A stretch of DNA of 64,000 bases from Paenibacillus sp. UNC451MF (GCF_000686845.1 NZ_JMLS01000005.1:287672-351671); one strand, 5' to 3'. Positions 50,596 to 60,124 are shown, counted from the first letter of the stretch. Notes: generated by a model from the letters alone, not told the origin. Translations and numbers: made by a program.

Positions 50596-52284
50596 ATGGT
50601 CATGACCATTGGAAAAAAGCTGATGATATCGTATGCGGTTATTCTGCTCATTATGGGTGTGATGGGGGCAATGGATTTAACCAACATGCGGATATTGCAA
50701 AACAATACCAGACAAATCGCGCAAAATTGGCTGGTCGGAACGCAGATTGCCAACCAGGTAAGCTACGCCAAGGAGCATATCCTGGTTCTGTATTATCAGA
50801 TGGTAACGGAGTCGAATGCGGCAAAGAAAGTAGAAATCAATAATCAGATGACTGAAACGTTCGCAGATATTGATCGAGGATTGGAGGCTTACGAATCATC
50901 GGTAGCCGACCAGCAGGATTTGGCCAATCTGAACCAGCTGAAGACGCGCTGGGATGCTTTCAAGGAAGCTAATAATCGTCAAAAAGCAGGAGGAAAAGGA
51001 ACGGAGGAAGCGTCTGCAGACGTATCCAAAACATTTCAAGATGTCCAGGACAGCATCACTGTCATAGTCAATTACAATAAAAAGGGAGCCGAACAGGCCC
51101 AACAGGATAGCGAAGCATTATACCGCAGAAGCATCATCGAATTTGGGGTTCTGATTGTACTGGCCTTTGCGCTAGTCGCTTTCATAGGCTATTTGGTAAC
51201 CCGGATCATTTCCAAGCCGATGATCGAAGCAACGGACGCATTGGTCCGTATTTCACGTGGGGATCTTACAGGGAAAGAGCTGAGAAGCAGGTCCAAGGAT
51301 GAACTGGGGACGCTCATTACCGCAGTCAATACCGTATCCCATTCCTTAAAAGAGTCTGTGCTTCAAATGCAGCAAACCTCACATCTTGTTGCGGCTTCGG
51401 CTCAACAGCTATCGGCCAGCTCCGAGCAAAATGCTGCCGCGTCGGAGCATGTAACGCAATCCATTCAAGATGTGGCTTCTGGCTCGGAGAATCAGGCTCA
51501 AAGCGCAATGGAGTGCGCAAGAGCTATGGATGAGATGTCCGTGGGCGTGCAACGGATTGCCGAGTCGACCTCCGAAATATCGGAAATTACGATGGAAGCC
51601 ACCCAGCAAGCAGAGCAGGGAGCTGTTGTCATACAGGAGGCGTCCTCCAAAATTCACTCGATCAGCAAGGCTGTCGGAAAAACGGGTGAAGTCATTAAAA
51701 AGCTAGAGGAGCAGTCGCACAGCATTAATCGGATTTCCTTGTTCATTGGTGAAATTGCCCGACAGACGAATCTGCTGTCGCTTAATGCAGCTATAGAAGC
51801 CGCAAGAGCCGGAGAGCATGGCCGTGGCTTTGCCGTAGTCGCCGATGAAATTCGCAAGCTTGCTACTCAAACGGCGGAGTCCATAGAAGAAATTAATCAA
51901 GTTATTGATGGAATCCGGGAAGGAACAGGACGAGCTGTTCTGAGCATGGATGAGGGTATGGCTGAGGTTGAAGGCGGATTAAAGGCTATGACTCATGCTG
52001 AAGAGACCTTCAGCTGGATCGTCAATTCTTCCTTGGAAGTGTCCAGACGAGTCCAGGAAGCAGCGGCAGCTGCTGAACAAATGTCCGCAAGCACGGAAGA
52101 AGTGACTGCCACGATAACGAGCATGGGGTATATTGCAGAGCAAACGTCAGGACTTGCACAGACAGTTGCCGCGACAACCGAGGAGCAGCTGGCGTCCATT
52201 CAGGAAATTACATCCTCAGCTACCATGCTATCCGGTATCTCAGATGATTTACATCAGCTTGTGGTTAAGTTCCGGGTCCAATAA
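50596..52284 (+). CDS. Methyl-accepting chemotaxis protein with 4HB sensor
   Basis: A 562-residue chemoreceptor. Transmembrane helices lie at about 8-28 and about 190-212, enclosing a helical four-helix-bundle sensor. A HAMP domain (about 213-265) and a long coiled-coil signalling domain follow, with the conserved hairpin tip [20 protein letters not shown] and [17 protein letters not shown] near 385-430. It relays ligand binding to CheA/CheW. ATG 50596 follows CAGGGGGAT by 6 nt. Single gene with its own terminator. Confidence 0.92.
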   Translation: MVMTIGKKLMISYAVILLIMGVMGAMDLTNMRILQNNTRQIAQNWLVGTQIANQVSYAKEHILVLYYQMVTESNAAKKVEINNQMTETFADIDRGLEAYESSVADQQDLANLNQLKTRWDAFKEANNRQKAGGKGTEEASADVSKTFQDVQDSITVIVNYNKKGAEQAQQDSEALYRRSIIEFGVLIVLAFALVAFIGYLVTRIISKPMIEATDALVRISRGDLTGKELRSRSKDELGTLITAVNTVSHSLKESVLQMQQTSHLVAASAQQLSASSEQNAAASEHVTQSIQDVASGSENQAQSAMECARAMDEMSVGVQRIAESTSEISEITMEATQQAEQGAVVIQEASSKIHSISKAVGKTGEVIKKLEEQSHSINRISLFIGEIARQTNLLSLNAAIEAARAGEHGRGFAVVADEIRKLATQTAESIEEINQVIDGIREGTGRAVLSMDEGMAEVEGGLKAMTHAEETFSWIVNSSLEVSRRVQEAAAAAEQMSASTEEVTATITSMGYIAEQTSGLAQTVAATTEEQLASIQEITSSATMLSGISDDLHQLVVKFRVQ

Positions 52285-52299
52285 TTGTTTATTAAGCAG

Positions 52300-52328
52300 C
52301 AACCTCTTTGGATAAGAGGTTGTTTGTT
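52300..52328 (+). terminator. Intrinsic terminator after the chemoreceptor gene
   Basis: CAACCTCTT-TGGAT-AAGAGGTTG followed by TTTGTT. Confidence 0.82.
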
Positions 52329-52341
52329 GCCCAAAAGATGT

Positions 52342-52392
52342 GCGGTTGGAGAACCGCATAATAAAGTGAGGGCTGGCGACCCTATAAGGGTC
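52342..52392 (+). other. Two perfect small hairpins in the nitroreductase leader
   Basis: GCGGTT-GGAG-AACCGC (52342-52357) and GACCCT-ATA-AGGGTC (52378-52392) are perfect 6-bp stems 20 nt apart, in a region of about 200 nt without a supported gene upstream of the nitroreductase. It does not match a riboswitch class I know. It may be a structured leader or the remnant of a mobile element. Confidence 0.4.
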
Positions 52393-52535
52393 AAGTCCAT
52401 CCGCAAGTCGGTTAACAATAATCCGTCCATTACAAAAGAATGCCTGCTTAACAAAAGTAAGTTGGTAAGTTGTAATTCGGTCTTAGAAAAACAAGCCATC
52501 CTAGTTTATTACCTTATCATAGGAGTGAATACATC

Positions 52536-53153
52536 ATGAATCATACTGAGCAAAAACAAACGGCAGAAGAAACGATGCTGGGTCGCCATTCCGTTCGTCA
52601 ATTTCAACCCGGAGTACAAATTCCGGAAGCGGAGTTGAACGAGATTTTATCTCTGGCTGCAAGCGCACCGTCTTCATGGAATCTACAGCATTGGCGTTTC
52701 CTGGTCGTTAGTGAGCAGGCGAATAAAGAAAAATTGCTTCCGGTCACCTATAACCAAAAGCAAACTGTAGATGCGTCCGTTGTTGTTGTAGTGCTCGGGG
52801 ATCTTCAAGCAAACCTTGTCGCTCCAGCTGTGTATGAGCAAGCAAGTTCCCAAATTCGTGATATGATGCTCGAACAAATCAACGGTGCCTATAACAATAA
52901 TCCGGTCTTGGCACGAGATGAAGCGATCCGAAACGGTTCCTTGGCAGCCATGCAGCTGATGCTGGCAGCTAGAGCCAAAGGCTACGATTCGGTACCTATG
53001 GGCGGATATGACCGTGATGCTCTCATTAAAGAGCTGAATATTCCGGATCGTTATGTTCCTATTATGATCGTCCCAATCGGTAAAGCAGCGGCTCCTGGCC
53101 GTGCGACGGATCGTTTGCCGCTAGAGCAGCAAGTCATTCGCGAAAGCTTCTAA
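52536..53153 (+). CDS. Nitroreductase-family FMN oxidoreductase
   Basis: A 205-residue flavoprotein. The N-terminal FMN-binding signature HSVRQFQPGVQIPEAELNEI leads to AASAPSSWNLQHWRFLVV, and a glycine-rich GYDSVPMGGYDRDALIKEL lies near 150-168. Members reduce quinones, nitro compounds or flavins with NAD(P)H. AGGAGTG precedes the ATG. A FMN azoreductase gene is convergent with it, which suggests a small detoxification cluster. A possible structured leader lies upstream. Confidence 0.88.
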   Translation: MNHTEQKQTAEETMLGRHSVRQFQPGVQIPEAELNEILSLAASAPSSWNLQHWRFLVVSEQANKEKLLPVTYNQKQTVDASVVVVVLGDLQANLVAPAVYEQASSQIRDMMLEQINGAYNNNPVLARDEAIRNGSLAAMQLMLAARAKGYDSVPMGGYDRDALIKELNIPDRYVPIMIVPIGKAAAPGRATDRLPLEQQVIRESF

Positions 53154-53229
53154 TATAGACTGTGTAAGTGGCTTAACAAGGGATGCCTTAGGGTGTCTCT
53201 TTTTCTATATCTTTTTTGCAGCATAACAC

Positions 53230-53265
53230 AAAAAAGCACTAACCCCTCGTTGACGGGCAGTGCTT
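53230..53265 (-). terminator. Terminator between nitroreductase and azoreductase genes
   Basis: On the minus strand AAGCACT-GCCC...GGGG-TTAGTGCTTTTTTG; the T-run is on the azoreductase side. Confidence 0.8.
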
Positions 53266-53281
53266 GTTCCATCTGGGCTTA

Positions 53282-53917
53282 TTAAAAAGATTTGGCTAAA
53301 GAGACGGCTTTATCAATACCTTCCTGCTTGATGGCAGCGGCACGATCCGGGTACTGGTTATGCCCCTCGATGAATAAGCCTTGAAAATCCGTTATTCCGA
53401 AAAATTGCATGATAGCGGCCAAATGCCGATGTCCCATTTCCATATCAGACATAGGTGCTGTTGAATAAATACCGCCACGTGCTTGAATATGCAGAGCCTT
53501 TTTATCCGGAAGCAAGCCAACCGGGCCCTCCGCCGTATATTTGAACGTCTTGCCTGCTGCACAGATGGCGTCGATGTATGCCTTCATAATAGGTGGATAG
53601 GAGAAGTTCCACATCGGCGTTATGAACACATATTTGTCAGCTGCAACAAATTGGTCAACAAGCTCATTCAACCGGTTTACCTTGGATTTCTCTTCCGCTG
53701 ACAGGGTGCTTAGCTCACTACCGGAACGAAGCTTGCCCCAGCCGCTGAATACATCAGCGTCAATATGAGGAATGTGGGCTTTGTATAGATCCAAATGGAT
53801 CACTTCGTCTTTAGGATGGGCTTCACGGTAGGCTTGAACGAAAGCATTACCAGCTGCCATACTGAAGGACTGTGTCTCATCGTTAGGATGCGCAATAATA
53901 TGAAGTAAAGTAGCCAT
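53282..53917 (-). CDS. azoR: FMN-dependent NADH-azoreductase
   Basis: A 211-residue flavodoxin-fold quinone/azo reductase. Family features are the N-terminal [38 protein letters not shown] near 101-119 and the GIYS/GHRHL segment near 150-165. The enzyme reduces quinones and azo dyes by two electrons and protects against thiol and quinone stress. ATG 53917 is chosen because the protein family starts here; AAGGA lies about 12 nt upstream, and the frame happens to stay open much farther. It is convergent with the nitroreductase. Confidence 0.88.
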   Translation of the reverse strand: MATLLHIIAHPNDETQSFSMAAGNAFVQAYREAHPKDEVIHLDLYKAHIPHIDADVFSGWGKLRSGSELSTLSAEEKSKVNRLNELVDQFVAADKYVFITPMWNFSYPPIMKAYIDAICAAGKTFKYTAEGPVGLLPDKKALHIQARGGIYSTAPMSDMEMGHRHLAAIMQFFGITDFQGLFIEGHNQYPDRAAAIKQEGIDKAVSLAKSF

Positions 53918-54066
53918 GAGGTCGTATCGTCCTTTTCTGAGCGTTATTATACGAGGGAGCTTCCTTCCCATTCGCATACATACAATTTGCCCATTCCCAA
54001 GAGCTAATATGTTGAATCTTGTCTGGAGAATGGAGCCATGCTGCTTCTTGATTTTCGAAATTTTGA

Positions 54067-54093
54067 CCATCCAGCCCAAGGGATGGTTTTTTT
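54067..54093 (+). terminator. Orphan plus-strand terminator in the azoR-glnQ gap
   Basis: CCATCC-AGCCCAAG-GGATGG followed by seven T. No plus-strand gene precedes it in this 370-nt gap (53918-54286), so it may end a small transcript or stop antisense transcription from the azoR side. Confidence 0.6.
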
Positions 54094-54286
54094 GTGCTTT
54101 CAACGCTCCAAAACCTCGAAATCCCTTCTTTCTTCTGGAAAAAACGTAGATAAAATACAATAAAACGCTTCCAGGTGTCATACTTTTCACATTTGGGTAA
54201 TAACTTGTAATTACCTGTTAGCCCGAAAATCAATGCTTCAGGTTAAGTTGATGTAAAGAAAACTGCTGTACGACGGGAGGTGACCT

Positions 54287-55021
54287 ATGATTCAATTTCG
54301 CAATGTCAATAAGCACTATGGACAATTTCACGTACTTAAGGACATTAACTTATCGATTCAACAGGGCGAAGTCGTCGTGGTTATAGGTCCGTCTGGTTCC
54401 GGCAAGAGCACCTTGCTTCGCTGCATCAATCGGCTGGAGGTTATTACGGATGGGGAACTGAGTGTAGGCGAAGCCAAGCTGCATGACAAGAAAATGGACG
54501 TCAACAAGCTGAGGCGCAATATTGGGATGGTGTTTCAGCACTTTAACCTGTACCCGCACAAGTCCGTGCTGGACAACATTACGCTTGCACCCATGAAGGT
54601 GCTCAAGATTCGCAAGGATGAGGCGGAACGAACCGCCATGCTGTATCTCGATAAGGTAGGCATTCCTGAGAAAGCCAAGGCTTATCCATCCGAGCTGTCC
54701 GGAGGGCAGCAGCAGCGGGTAGCCATTGCCCGGGGACTTGCTATGAAGCCGCAAATTATGTTGTTCGATGAGCCGACATCAGCTCTGGACCCGGAAATGA
54801 TAGGGGAAGTGCTTGATGTCATTAAAGGTTTGGCACATGAAGGAATGACCATGGTGGTCGTGACTCACGAAATGGGCTTTGCCCGCGAGGTGGCCGATCG
54901 CATTGTGTTTATGGATCAAGGACAAATCGTGGAGGAATCAGAGCCTGCTGCATTTTTTTCCAAGCCTCGTGAAGAGAGAGCGCAATTGTTTCTTAAACGG
55001 TTATTACAACATGGATCATAG
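54287..55021 (+). CDS. glnQ: Polar amino acid ABC transporter ATPase (GlnQ-like)
   Basis: A 244-residue ATPase. Walker A is GPSGSGKST near 35-43, the signature is [17 protein letters not shown] near 133-149, and Walker B is [15 protein letters not shown] near 156-170, with the switch in [10 protein letters not shown]. It powers uptake of glutamine, glutamate or a related polar amino acid. First gene of a four-gene operon whose order (ATPase, binding protein, two permeases) equals B. subtilis glnQHMP. GGGAGGTGAC precedes the start. Confidence 0.92.
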   Translation: MIQFRNVNKHYGQFHVLKDINLSIQQGEVVVVIGPSGSGKSTLLRCINRLEVITDGELSVGEAKLHDKKMDVNKLRRNIGMVFQHFNLYPHKSVLDNITLAPMKVLKIRKDEAERTAMLYLDKVGIPEKAKAYPSELSGGQQQRVAIARGLAMKPQIMLFDEPTSALDPEMIGEVLDVIKGLAHEGMTMVVVTHEMGFAREVADRIVFMDQGQIVEESEPAAFFSKPREERAQLFLKRLLQHGS

Positions 55022-55036
55022 AGAGGGGACAGGTAG

Positions 55037-55882
55037 ATGGGAATGAGGAAAAGGAAGCTCGGGATTACTGTGTTAGCTTTGTTAACCTTGTTAGCGGTTG
55101 TGGTGGCTGGCTGTGGTACGAAGGATCAAGGGGGAGGCTCATCGACAAGCCCTGCTAAGACGTCGGGTAAAACACTGGATGATATTAAAAAGCGAGGCAA
55201 GCTCGTCGTAGGCGTGAAGTACGATACGAAGCTGTTCGGACTGAAGGACCCGGGAACAGGCGTAGTAGAGGGTTTTGATATCGATATAGCGAAAGCCTTG
55301 GCCAAAAAAGTACTTGGCGACGAGAGTAAGGTGGAGCTGAAGGAAGTAACGTCAAAGACGCGCATTCCGATGCTTAAAAATGGCGATATCGATATGATCA
55401 TCGCTACGATGACCATTACCGAGGAGCGCAAGCAGGAGGTAGACTTCACTGACGTGTATTTCAAGGCCGGACAATCGCTGCTGGTCAAGAAAGGCAGTCC
55501 GATCAAATCGATAGCCGACATAAAAAAAGGCATGAAGGTTCTCACAGCCAAAGGCTCAACCTCTGCGCAAAATATTCGAGAGAAGGCTCCCGATGCGACG
55601 GTACTCGAGTTTGAGAACTATCAGGAAGCGTTCACGGCTCTAAAAGCAGGGCAAGGTGATGCGTTGACAACGGACAATGCTATTCTTTACGGAATGACCA
55701 AGCAGGATCCGAACTACCAGGTGGTGGACGGTACATTCACGGATGAACCTTATGGGATAGCTATTCGCAAAGGAGATACGGAATTTGTGACGTACGTCAA
55801 CGATTTCCTCAAAGCGATGAAATCCAGTGGCGACTACGATAAATTATATGAAAAATGGATCGGAGAAAAGCCGGCGAAGTAG
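55037..55882 (+). CDS. glnH: Glutamine/glutamate-binding lipoprotein (GlnH-like)
   Basis: A 281-residue family 3 binding protein. Lipobox VAGC lies near residues 24-27. The mature protein carries the family signature GVVEGFDIDIAKALAKKVLG near 75-94 and the ligand-binding RKQEVDFTDVYFKAG near 130. It follows glnQ by 15 nt and feeds the two permeases downstream. Substrate is most likely Gln or Glu by operon synteny; Asp or Cys cannot be excluded. Confidence 0.9.
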   Translation: MGMRKRKLGITVLALLTLLAVVVAGCGTKDQGGGSSTSPAKTSGKTLDDIKKRGKLVVGVKYDTKLFGLKDPGTGVVEGFDIDIAKALAKKVLGDESKVELKEVTSKTRIPMLKNGDIDMIIATMTITEERKQEVDFTDVYFKAGQSLLVKKGSPIKSIADIKKGMKVLTAKGSTSAQNIREKAPDATVLEFENYQEAFTALKAGQGDALTTDNAILYGMTKQDPNYQVVDGTFTDEPYGIAIRKGDTEFVTYVNDFLKAMKSSGDYDKLYEKWIGEKPAK

Positions 55883-55968
55883 CACTATCGACTGAAGAAG
55901 CAGAGGGATGGATAGTCACGCAGGCTATTCATCCCTTTCGTTTAACGTTGATGAAAGGAGGGGTGGAG

Positions 55969-56628
55969 ATGGGCGCCATCCAATTCAATATTTTGTGGAA
56001 GTATTGGGATTTGTACCTGGAGGGCTTCCTCAATACGCTGCAGGCAAGCGTCATCGCGTTGGTGGGGAGCTTTGTGCTCGGGACTATAGTAGCCGTCATG
56101 CGGATATCTCCGGTCAAGCCTCTTAATTGGCTCGGCACGGCATATGTCGAGTTTATTCGTAATATTCCGATTCTGTTGATCGTATTCATATTCTTCCTCG
56201 GCCCTTCAGCGCTAGGCTTAAGCTTAAGCGGCTTTGCCGCGGGCACGATCGGGCTTACGATTTATACAGCTTCTTTCATTGCTGAGGCGATCCGCGCCGG
56301 TATTCAGGCCGTGCCGAAAGGACAAACGGAAGCCGCTCGATCCTCAGGGCTTACGTATGCTCAAACGATGGGGCTCATTGTGCTTCCGCAAGCTTTGAAA
56401 ATGGTTGTGCCCGCGCTAGGCAACCAGTTTCTTAATCTGGTGAAAAATTCGTCCGTTCTGAGCGTCGTAGCGGGCTTGGACTTAATGTATTATGCAGATC
56501 TTATTTCGACCAAATCCTTCGTTACGTTCAGTGTGTACATATTCGTTGCTTTATTTTACTTGGTTATTACGATTCCGCTTAGCTTCGGAGTAGCTTACTT
56601 GGAGCGCCGAATGGCGAGAACCCATTAG
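55969..56628 (+). CDS. glnM: Polar amino acid ABC permease (GlnM-like)
   Basis: A 219-residue permease with five predicted transmembrane helices and the His/Glu/Gln-class EAA loop GQTEAARSSGLTYAQTMGLI near 125-144. VEFIRNIPILLIVF near 60 is characteristic. ATG 55969 is chosen because AAAGGAGGGG stands just upstream; the same frame is open from 55855, overlapping glnH, but that segment is not permease-like. Third gene of the operon; pairs with the next permease. Confidence 0.9.
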   Translation: MGAIQFNILWKYWDLYLEGFLNTLQASVIALVGSFVLGTIVAVMRISPVKPLNWLGTAYVEFIRNIPILLIVFIFFLGPSALGLSLSGFAAGTIGLTIYTASFIAEAIRAGIQAVPKGQTEAARSSGLTYAQTMGLIVLPQALKMVVPALGNQFLNLVKNSSVLSVVAGLDLMYYADLISTKSFVTFSVYIFVALFYLVITIPLSFGVAYLERRMARTH

Positions 56629-56651
56629 CTGGAGACGGGAGGTGAGGGCAT

Positions 56652-57302
56652 ATGAATTTTGCGGAAGCGTATACGTGGGATCATATCCGATTTTTGCTTG
56701 AAGGGCTTGGAGTTACGATTAAGGTTGCTTTTTTTGCCATTATACTCAGCTTTATTATCGGCTGCTTGCTGGGCACAATACGTTATACAAAGCTGCCGGT
56801 CGTCTCGCAGTTGACTGCTGTATGCGTAGAAATAATACGGAATCTGCCCTTGCTGTTGATTATTTTCTTTACGTATTTTGCGCTGCCGGAGGTAGGATTA
56901 AAGCTCAGTATTGAAAATGCGGCGATCGTTGCGCTAACCGTATTCGAAGCGGCTATGATTTCGGAAATCGTACGCGGCGGGCTTAACTCCATAGATAAGG
57001 GGCAGATTGAAGCGGCCCGATCCTCGGGAATGAACTACATACAGACGCTTGGCTACATTGTTTTGCCCCAGGCGCTAAGACGGATGATGCCTCCGATGGT
57101 GAGCCAATTTATTTCGCTTCTAAAGGACACTTCTCTTGCGGTTGTTATTTCGCTAGCCGAATTGATGCATAACGCCCAAATCATTAATGGGCAGAATGTG
57201 AATTTCGTCATTCCGACACTGCTTATGACGGCTCTTATGTATTTTATCGTTAATTACACGCTGTCCATTGTAGCTCGGCGATTGGAGGCTCGTCAGGTGT
57301 AA
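56652..57302 (+). CDS. glnP: Polar amino acid ABC permease (GlnP-like)
   Basis: A 216-residue permease with five predicted transmembrane helices. The EAA loop is GQIEAARSSGMNYIQTLGYIV near 117-137, and VEIIRNLPLLLIIF occurs near 58. It follows the first permease after 23 nt with GGGAGGTGA as ribosome site and closes the operon. Repeat copy B and a GC-rich terminator follow. Confidence 0.9.
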   Translation: MNFAEAYTWDHIRFLLEGLGVTIKVAFFAIILSFIIGCLLGTIRYTKLPVVSQLTAVCVEIIRNLPLLLIIFFTYFALPEVGLKLSIENAAIVALTVFEAAMISEIVRGGLNSIDKGQIEAARSSGMNYIQTLGYIVLPQALRRMMPPMVSQFISLLKDTSLAVVISLAELMHNAQIINGQNVNFVIPTLLMTALMYFIVNYTLSIVARRLEARQV

Positions 57303-57358
57303 GGCGGCTGTCCAGTTGCCTTATATCTGACGAGAAACCTATAAAAATAGAATTGCAT

Positions 57359-57495
57359 AGGTGCTTCGGTAAGATATCCCCTCCAACCGCTGTTGTTATA
57401 TGGAAATTTCCAATTTATCTGCTTTACAGCGGTGATTTCCCTATAACAAAGGCGGACGCTATCGCTTTTCCAGGGATATCCTACCTTCGTACCTT
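57359..57495. repeat. Palindromic intergenic repeat, copy B
   Basis: An imperfect palindrome of about 137 bp related to copy A (18640-18766). Outer arms contain TTCGGTAAGATATCCCCTCC and its approximate complement GGGATATCCTACCTTCG. Inner arms TTGTTATATGGAAAT (57393-57407) and ATTTCCCTATAACAA (57435-57449) pair at 14 of 15 positions. These inner arms differ in sequence from those of copy A, yet each copy pairs with itself. AAAGGCGGACG and the downstream TCAAACCAAA plus terminator are shared. Confidence 0.75.
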
Positions 57496-57526
57496 GTCAC
57501 TTCTTTGAGTTGTTTCTTGTCAAACC

Positions 57527-57552
57527 AAAGGCGGCTGCACAGCCGCCTTTTT
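57527..57552. terminator. Bidirectional terminator downstream of repeat copy B
   Basis: AAAGGCGGCTG-CA-CAGCCGCCTTTTT. It lies between the gln operon and the convergent fabF gene. Confidence 0.9.
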
Positions 57553-57570
57553 GAATTAAAGTAAAAGAAG

Positions 57571-58809
57571 TTATTCTTTGTAGCTCTTTAACACAACGAC
57601 CGCATTATGACCGCCGAATCCGAACGAATTCGACATGCCGATAGTCAGATCCGCGCGGCGGGCCGTGTTGGGAACATAATCCAGGTCGCAGATATCGTCC
57701 TGCTGCTCTTGGTTGATCGTAGGAGGGATAAGCCCTTCCTGCAAGCTCTTCACCAGTGCGATGGCTTCCACTCCACCGGCAGCTCCAAGCATATGTCCAG
57801 TCATCGATTTATTCGCCGTGACGGGAATGCGGTAGGCGGCATCGCCGAACAATTTCTTGATGGCGAGTGTTTCCGACTTATCTCCGGCTTCAGTACTGGT
57901 CGCGTGCGCGCTTATGACATCGATGTCTTCTGGATGGATTCCAGCTTCCCCGATGGCCAACTTCATGGCCTGATAAGCACCAATTCCTTCAGGGTGGGTC
58001 GCCACCCGATGATAAGCATCGGAGCTAGCCCCATAGCCGACGACTTCAGCATAGATGCGGGCATTTCTGCGAATCGCGTGGCTTAAGGATTCCAATACGA
58101 GAATGCCGGCACCTTCGGCCATGACGAACCCGTCTCGACCCGCGTCGAAAGGTCGGCTGGCACGTGCCGGCTCGTCATTGCGCGTGGACAAGGCCGTAGC
58201 GTTGCCGAAGCTTGCCAAGGAGATCTCCGTCACTGCGGCCTCGGAGCCGCCTGCCAAAATCACATCGGCCCCTCCATACCGGATGAGGCGCATTGCTTCG
58301 CCGATGGCCGTATTTCCGACAGAGCATGCGGTAACTGGTGATAAAGTAGGGCCTAACGCGCTGAATCTCATACTGATCATGGCAGCAGCCATATTCGAGA
58401 TCATCATCGGAACTAATGACGGACTCACCCGTTCTGGTCCGCGTTCTCGCAGTATGGCATCTTGATCGAGAAGTGTTTGAATACCGCCGATACCGGAGCC
58501 GACGTAAACGCCGAGCCGTTCATGATCCAAATGCTCAAGCTGAAGACCGGCATCATCTACAGCTTGTTCAGCTGCTGCCAGCGCAAATTGGCAGAATCGG
58601 TCCATCTGCCGGGCTTCCTTACGCCCGAAGCGGGCCTCGGCGTCAAAATCCCGGACCAGTCCGGCTATTTTGGCTTTTTGTCTAGAGCAATCAAAAGTAT
58701 CAATAAGGGAAATGCCCGATTCGCCTTGAACTAGACGGTTCCAGAATCGGTCTACATTGTTGCCAAGCGGCGAAATAACACCCATTCCTGTAATAACTAC
58801 GCGTTCCAT
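57571..58809 (-). CDS. fabF: Beta-ketoacyl-ACP synthase II
   Basis: A 412-residue condensing enzyme. The nucleophile Cys is in TACSVGNTAIGEAM near 160-173, and the His pair is in DVISAHATSTEAGD near 300 and NKSMTGHMLGAAGG near 334. A GFGGHNAVVV motif closes the protein. It elongates acyl-ACP with malonyl-ACP in fatty-acid synthesis. ATG 58809 is preferred to 58815 because AAAGGGTGA abuts the latter. It is not with fabH or other fab genes, so it may be a second, specialised copy. It is divergent from an MmyB-like regulator. Confidence 0.9.
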   Translation of the reverse strand: MERVVITGMGVISPLGNNVDRFWNRLVQGESGISLIDTFDCSRQKAKIAGLVRDFDAEARFGRKEARQMDRFCQFALAAAEQAVDDAGLQLEHLDHERLGVYVGSGIGGIQTLLDQDAILRERGPERVSPSLVPMMISNMAAAMISMRFSALGPTLSPVTACSVGNTAIGEAMRLIRYGGADVILAGGSEAAVTEISLASFGNATALSTRNDEPARASRPFDAGRDGFVMAEGAGILVLESLSHAIRRNARIYAEVVGYGASSDAYHRVATHPEGIGAYQAMKLAIGEAGIHPEDIDVISAHATSTEAGDKSETLAIKKLFGDAAYRIPVTANKSMTGHMLGAAGGVEAIALVKSLQEGLIPPTINQEQQDDICDLDYVPNTARRADLTIGMSNSFGFGGHNAVVVLKSYKE

Positions 58810-58940
58810 CGTCATTCACCCTTTCGGATTTGTTGTAATGAAGCTTATGATGTCATATCATTTATCCTATTACAAGTTGTAGTTTATACTAGTATAATAG
58901 GTACCATGATAAGGTTAATACAGGGAAGGGTGTACTGCTA

Positions 58941-59798
58941 ATGAATCATCAGACGAGACTTCAGGCGCTTTCTGCCTTTTTAAAAGCGCAGCGTGCCAAA
59001 ATCGCTCCTGAATCCGTAGGACTGGTGTCGGGGAGCCGAAGAAGAACTCCCGGCTTGAGAAGAGAAGAGGTTGCTCAGCTGGCGGGAGTCAGTGCAACCT
59101 GGTATACGTGGTTGGAGCAAGGACGAGATATTAAAGTATCTGTCTCTGTACTGGATTGTATAGCTGCCGCATTAAAGCTGACGGTGGATGAACGTAAATA
59201 TTTGTTTTCTTTGGCGATGGATACCGGCTCGGGAACCAGTTTGTTGCAGGAAGATCATCCAAAGATCAGTCCATCCTTGCAGACGATATTACAGGAGCTG
59301 CGAAATTGCCCCACGATCATATCGGACAGGCGCTGCCAGATCGTCGGGTGGAACCAGGCGGCCTCCCACATTTTCTTGGACTTTGAACACATACCGGTGG
59401 AGCAGCGGAATATGATCCGTCTTTTGTTCACGAGAAAAGAGTTCCGCAGCCTAGCCGTGAACTGGGAGCATTTTGTCAGCGGCTTTCTCTCGATCTTCCG
59501 GGCTTATTACGGTCAATATGTCGATGACGAGTGGTACGAGCAGTTTCTTGAGGAGATGAAGGCGCTGCATCCCGATTTCCATTCCCTTTGGGAGCAAAGC
59601 AGAGTAAGCTCCGCCCCCGAAGTATTGATCGAATTCCGCCATGCCAAAGCAGGTAAAATGCTGTTCCACCTGACCTCTTTGCAGGTGCAGGGGGACGCGG
59701 ATTTACGCTGCAGTATCTATACTCCGGCCCCAGATACGTCTACAGAAGCCAAAATAAAACGATTAATGGAACGCAAATCCGCAGCAAGCAATATATAA
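58941..59798 (+). CDS. XRE-type regulator with MmyB-like ligand-binding domain
   Basis: A 285-residue regulator. The N-terminal helix-turn-helix carries the family signature RRRTPGLRREEVAQLAGVSA (33-52) followed by WYTWLEQGRD. The C-terminal part is the MmyB-like PAS-related ligand domain (CQIVGWNQAASHIF near 133, then the RNMIRLLF and LFHLTSLQVQ segments). Relatives in other bacteria have been found to bind fatty acids. It is divergent from fabF with about 130 bp between, so lipid-responsive control of fabF is plausible. AAGGGTG precedes the start. Confidence 0.87.
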   Translation: MNHQTRLQALSAFLKAQRAKIAPESVGLVSGSRRRTPGLRREEVAQLAGVSATWYTWLEQGRDIKVSVSVLDCIAAALKLTVDERKYLFSLAMDTGSGTSLLQEDHPKISPSLQTILQELRNCPTIISDRRCQIVGWNQAASHIFLDFEHIPVEQRNMIRLLFTRKEFRSLAVNWEHFVSGFLSIFRAYYGQYVDDEWYEQFLEEMKALHPDFHSLWEQSRVSSAPEVLIEFRHAKAGKMLFHLTSLQVQGDADLRCSIYTPAPDTSTEAKIKRLMERKSAASNI

Positions 59799-60040
59799 GC
59801 TACAAAATAGCAGCCGTGCAGTGCATATCTATAGAAAAGGGAGCGCGGCTGGATATCCAGTCTTTTATTGAAAGCGAATACATATTTAATTGAATGACCG
59901 GTGAGCATAAGTTCTTATTTTGAATCGCTATCGTAAAATGATAGTACGATACATCATCGATGCTCGGATTCCATCAAAACACGCTATTAATGCGGTTCGC
60001 TAGGCAAAACTTGACAAAATACTTTTTTGCAAAAATATTC

Positions 60041-60069
60041 TTGACAGTTGTAATGGATGGAAGTATTAT
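60041..60069 (+). promoter_or_regulatory. Promoter of the DAACS symporter gene
   Basis: TTGACA (60041-60046), a 17-bp spacer, then TATTAT (60064-60069). A second TTGACA at 60011 may mark a tandem promoter. The rest of 59799-60124 is AT-rich and shows no gene. Confidence 0.7.
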
Positions 60070-60124
60070 TCTTGTATCGCATAAATCCTACTAAAATAGT
60101 AGGGTATTGAAGGAGATGGGTAGT

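Noticed and set aside
52285-52539. An 84-codon frame between the chemoreceptor and nitroreductase
   Set aside because: It starts at a TTG before the terminator hairpin and reads through two structured elements without a ribosome site, so it is more likely a chance frame.
53918-54190. A 91-residue N-terminal extension of the azoreductase
   Set aside because: The family begins at the ATG at 53917. The upstream open frame is not flavodoxin-like and contains the orphan terminator on the other strand.
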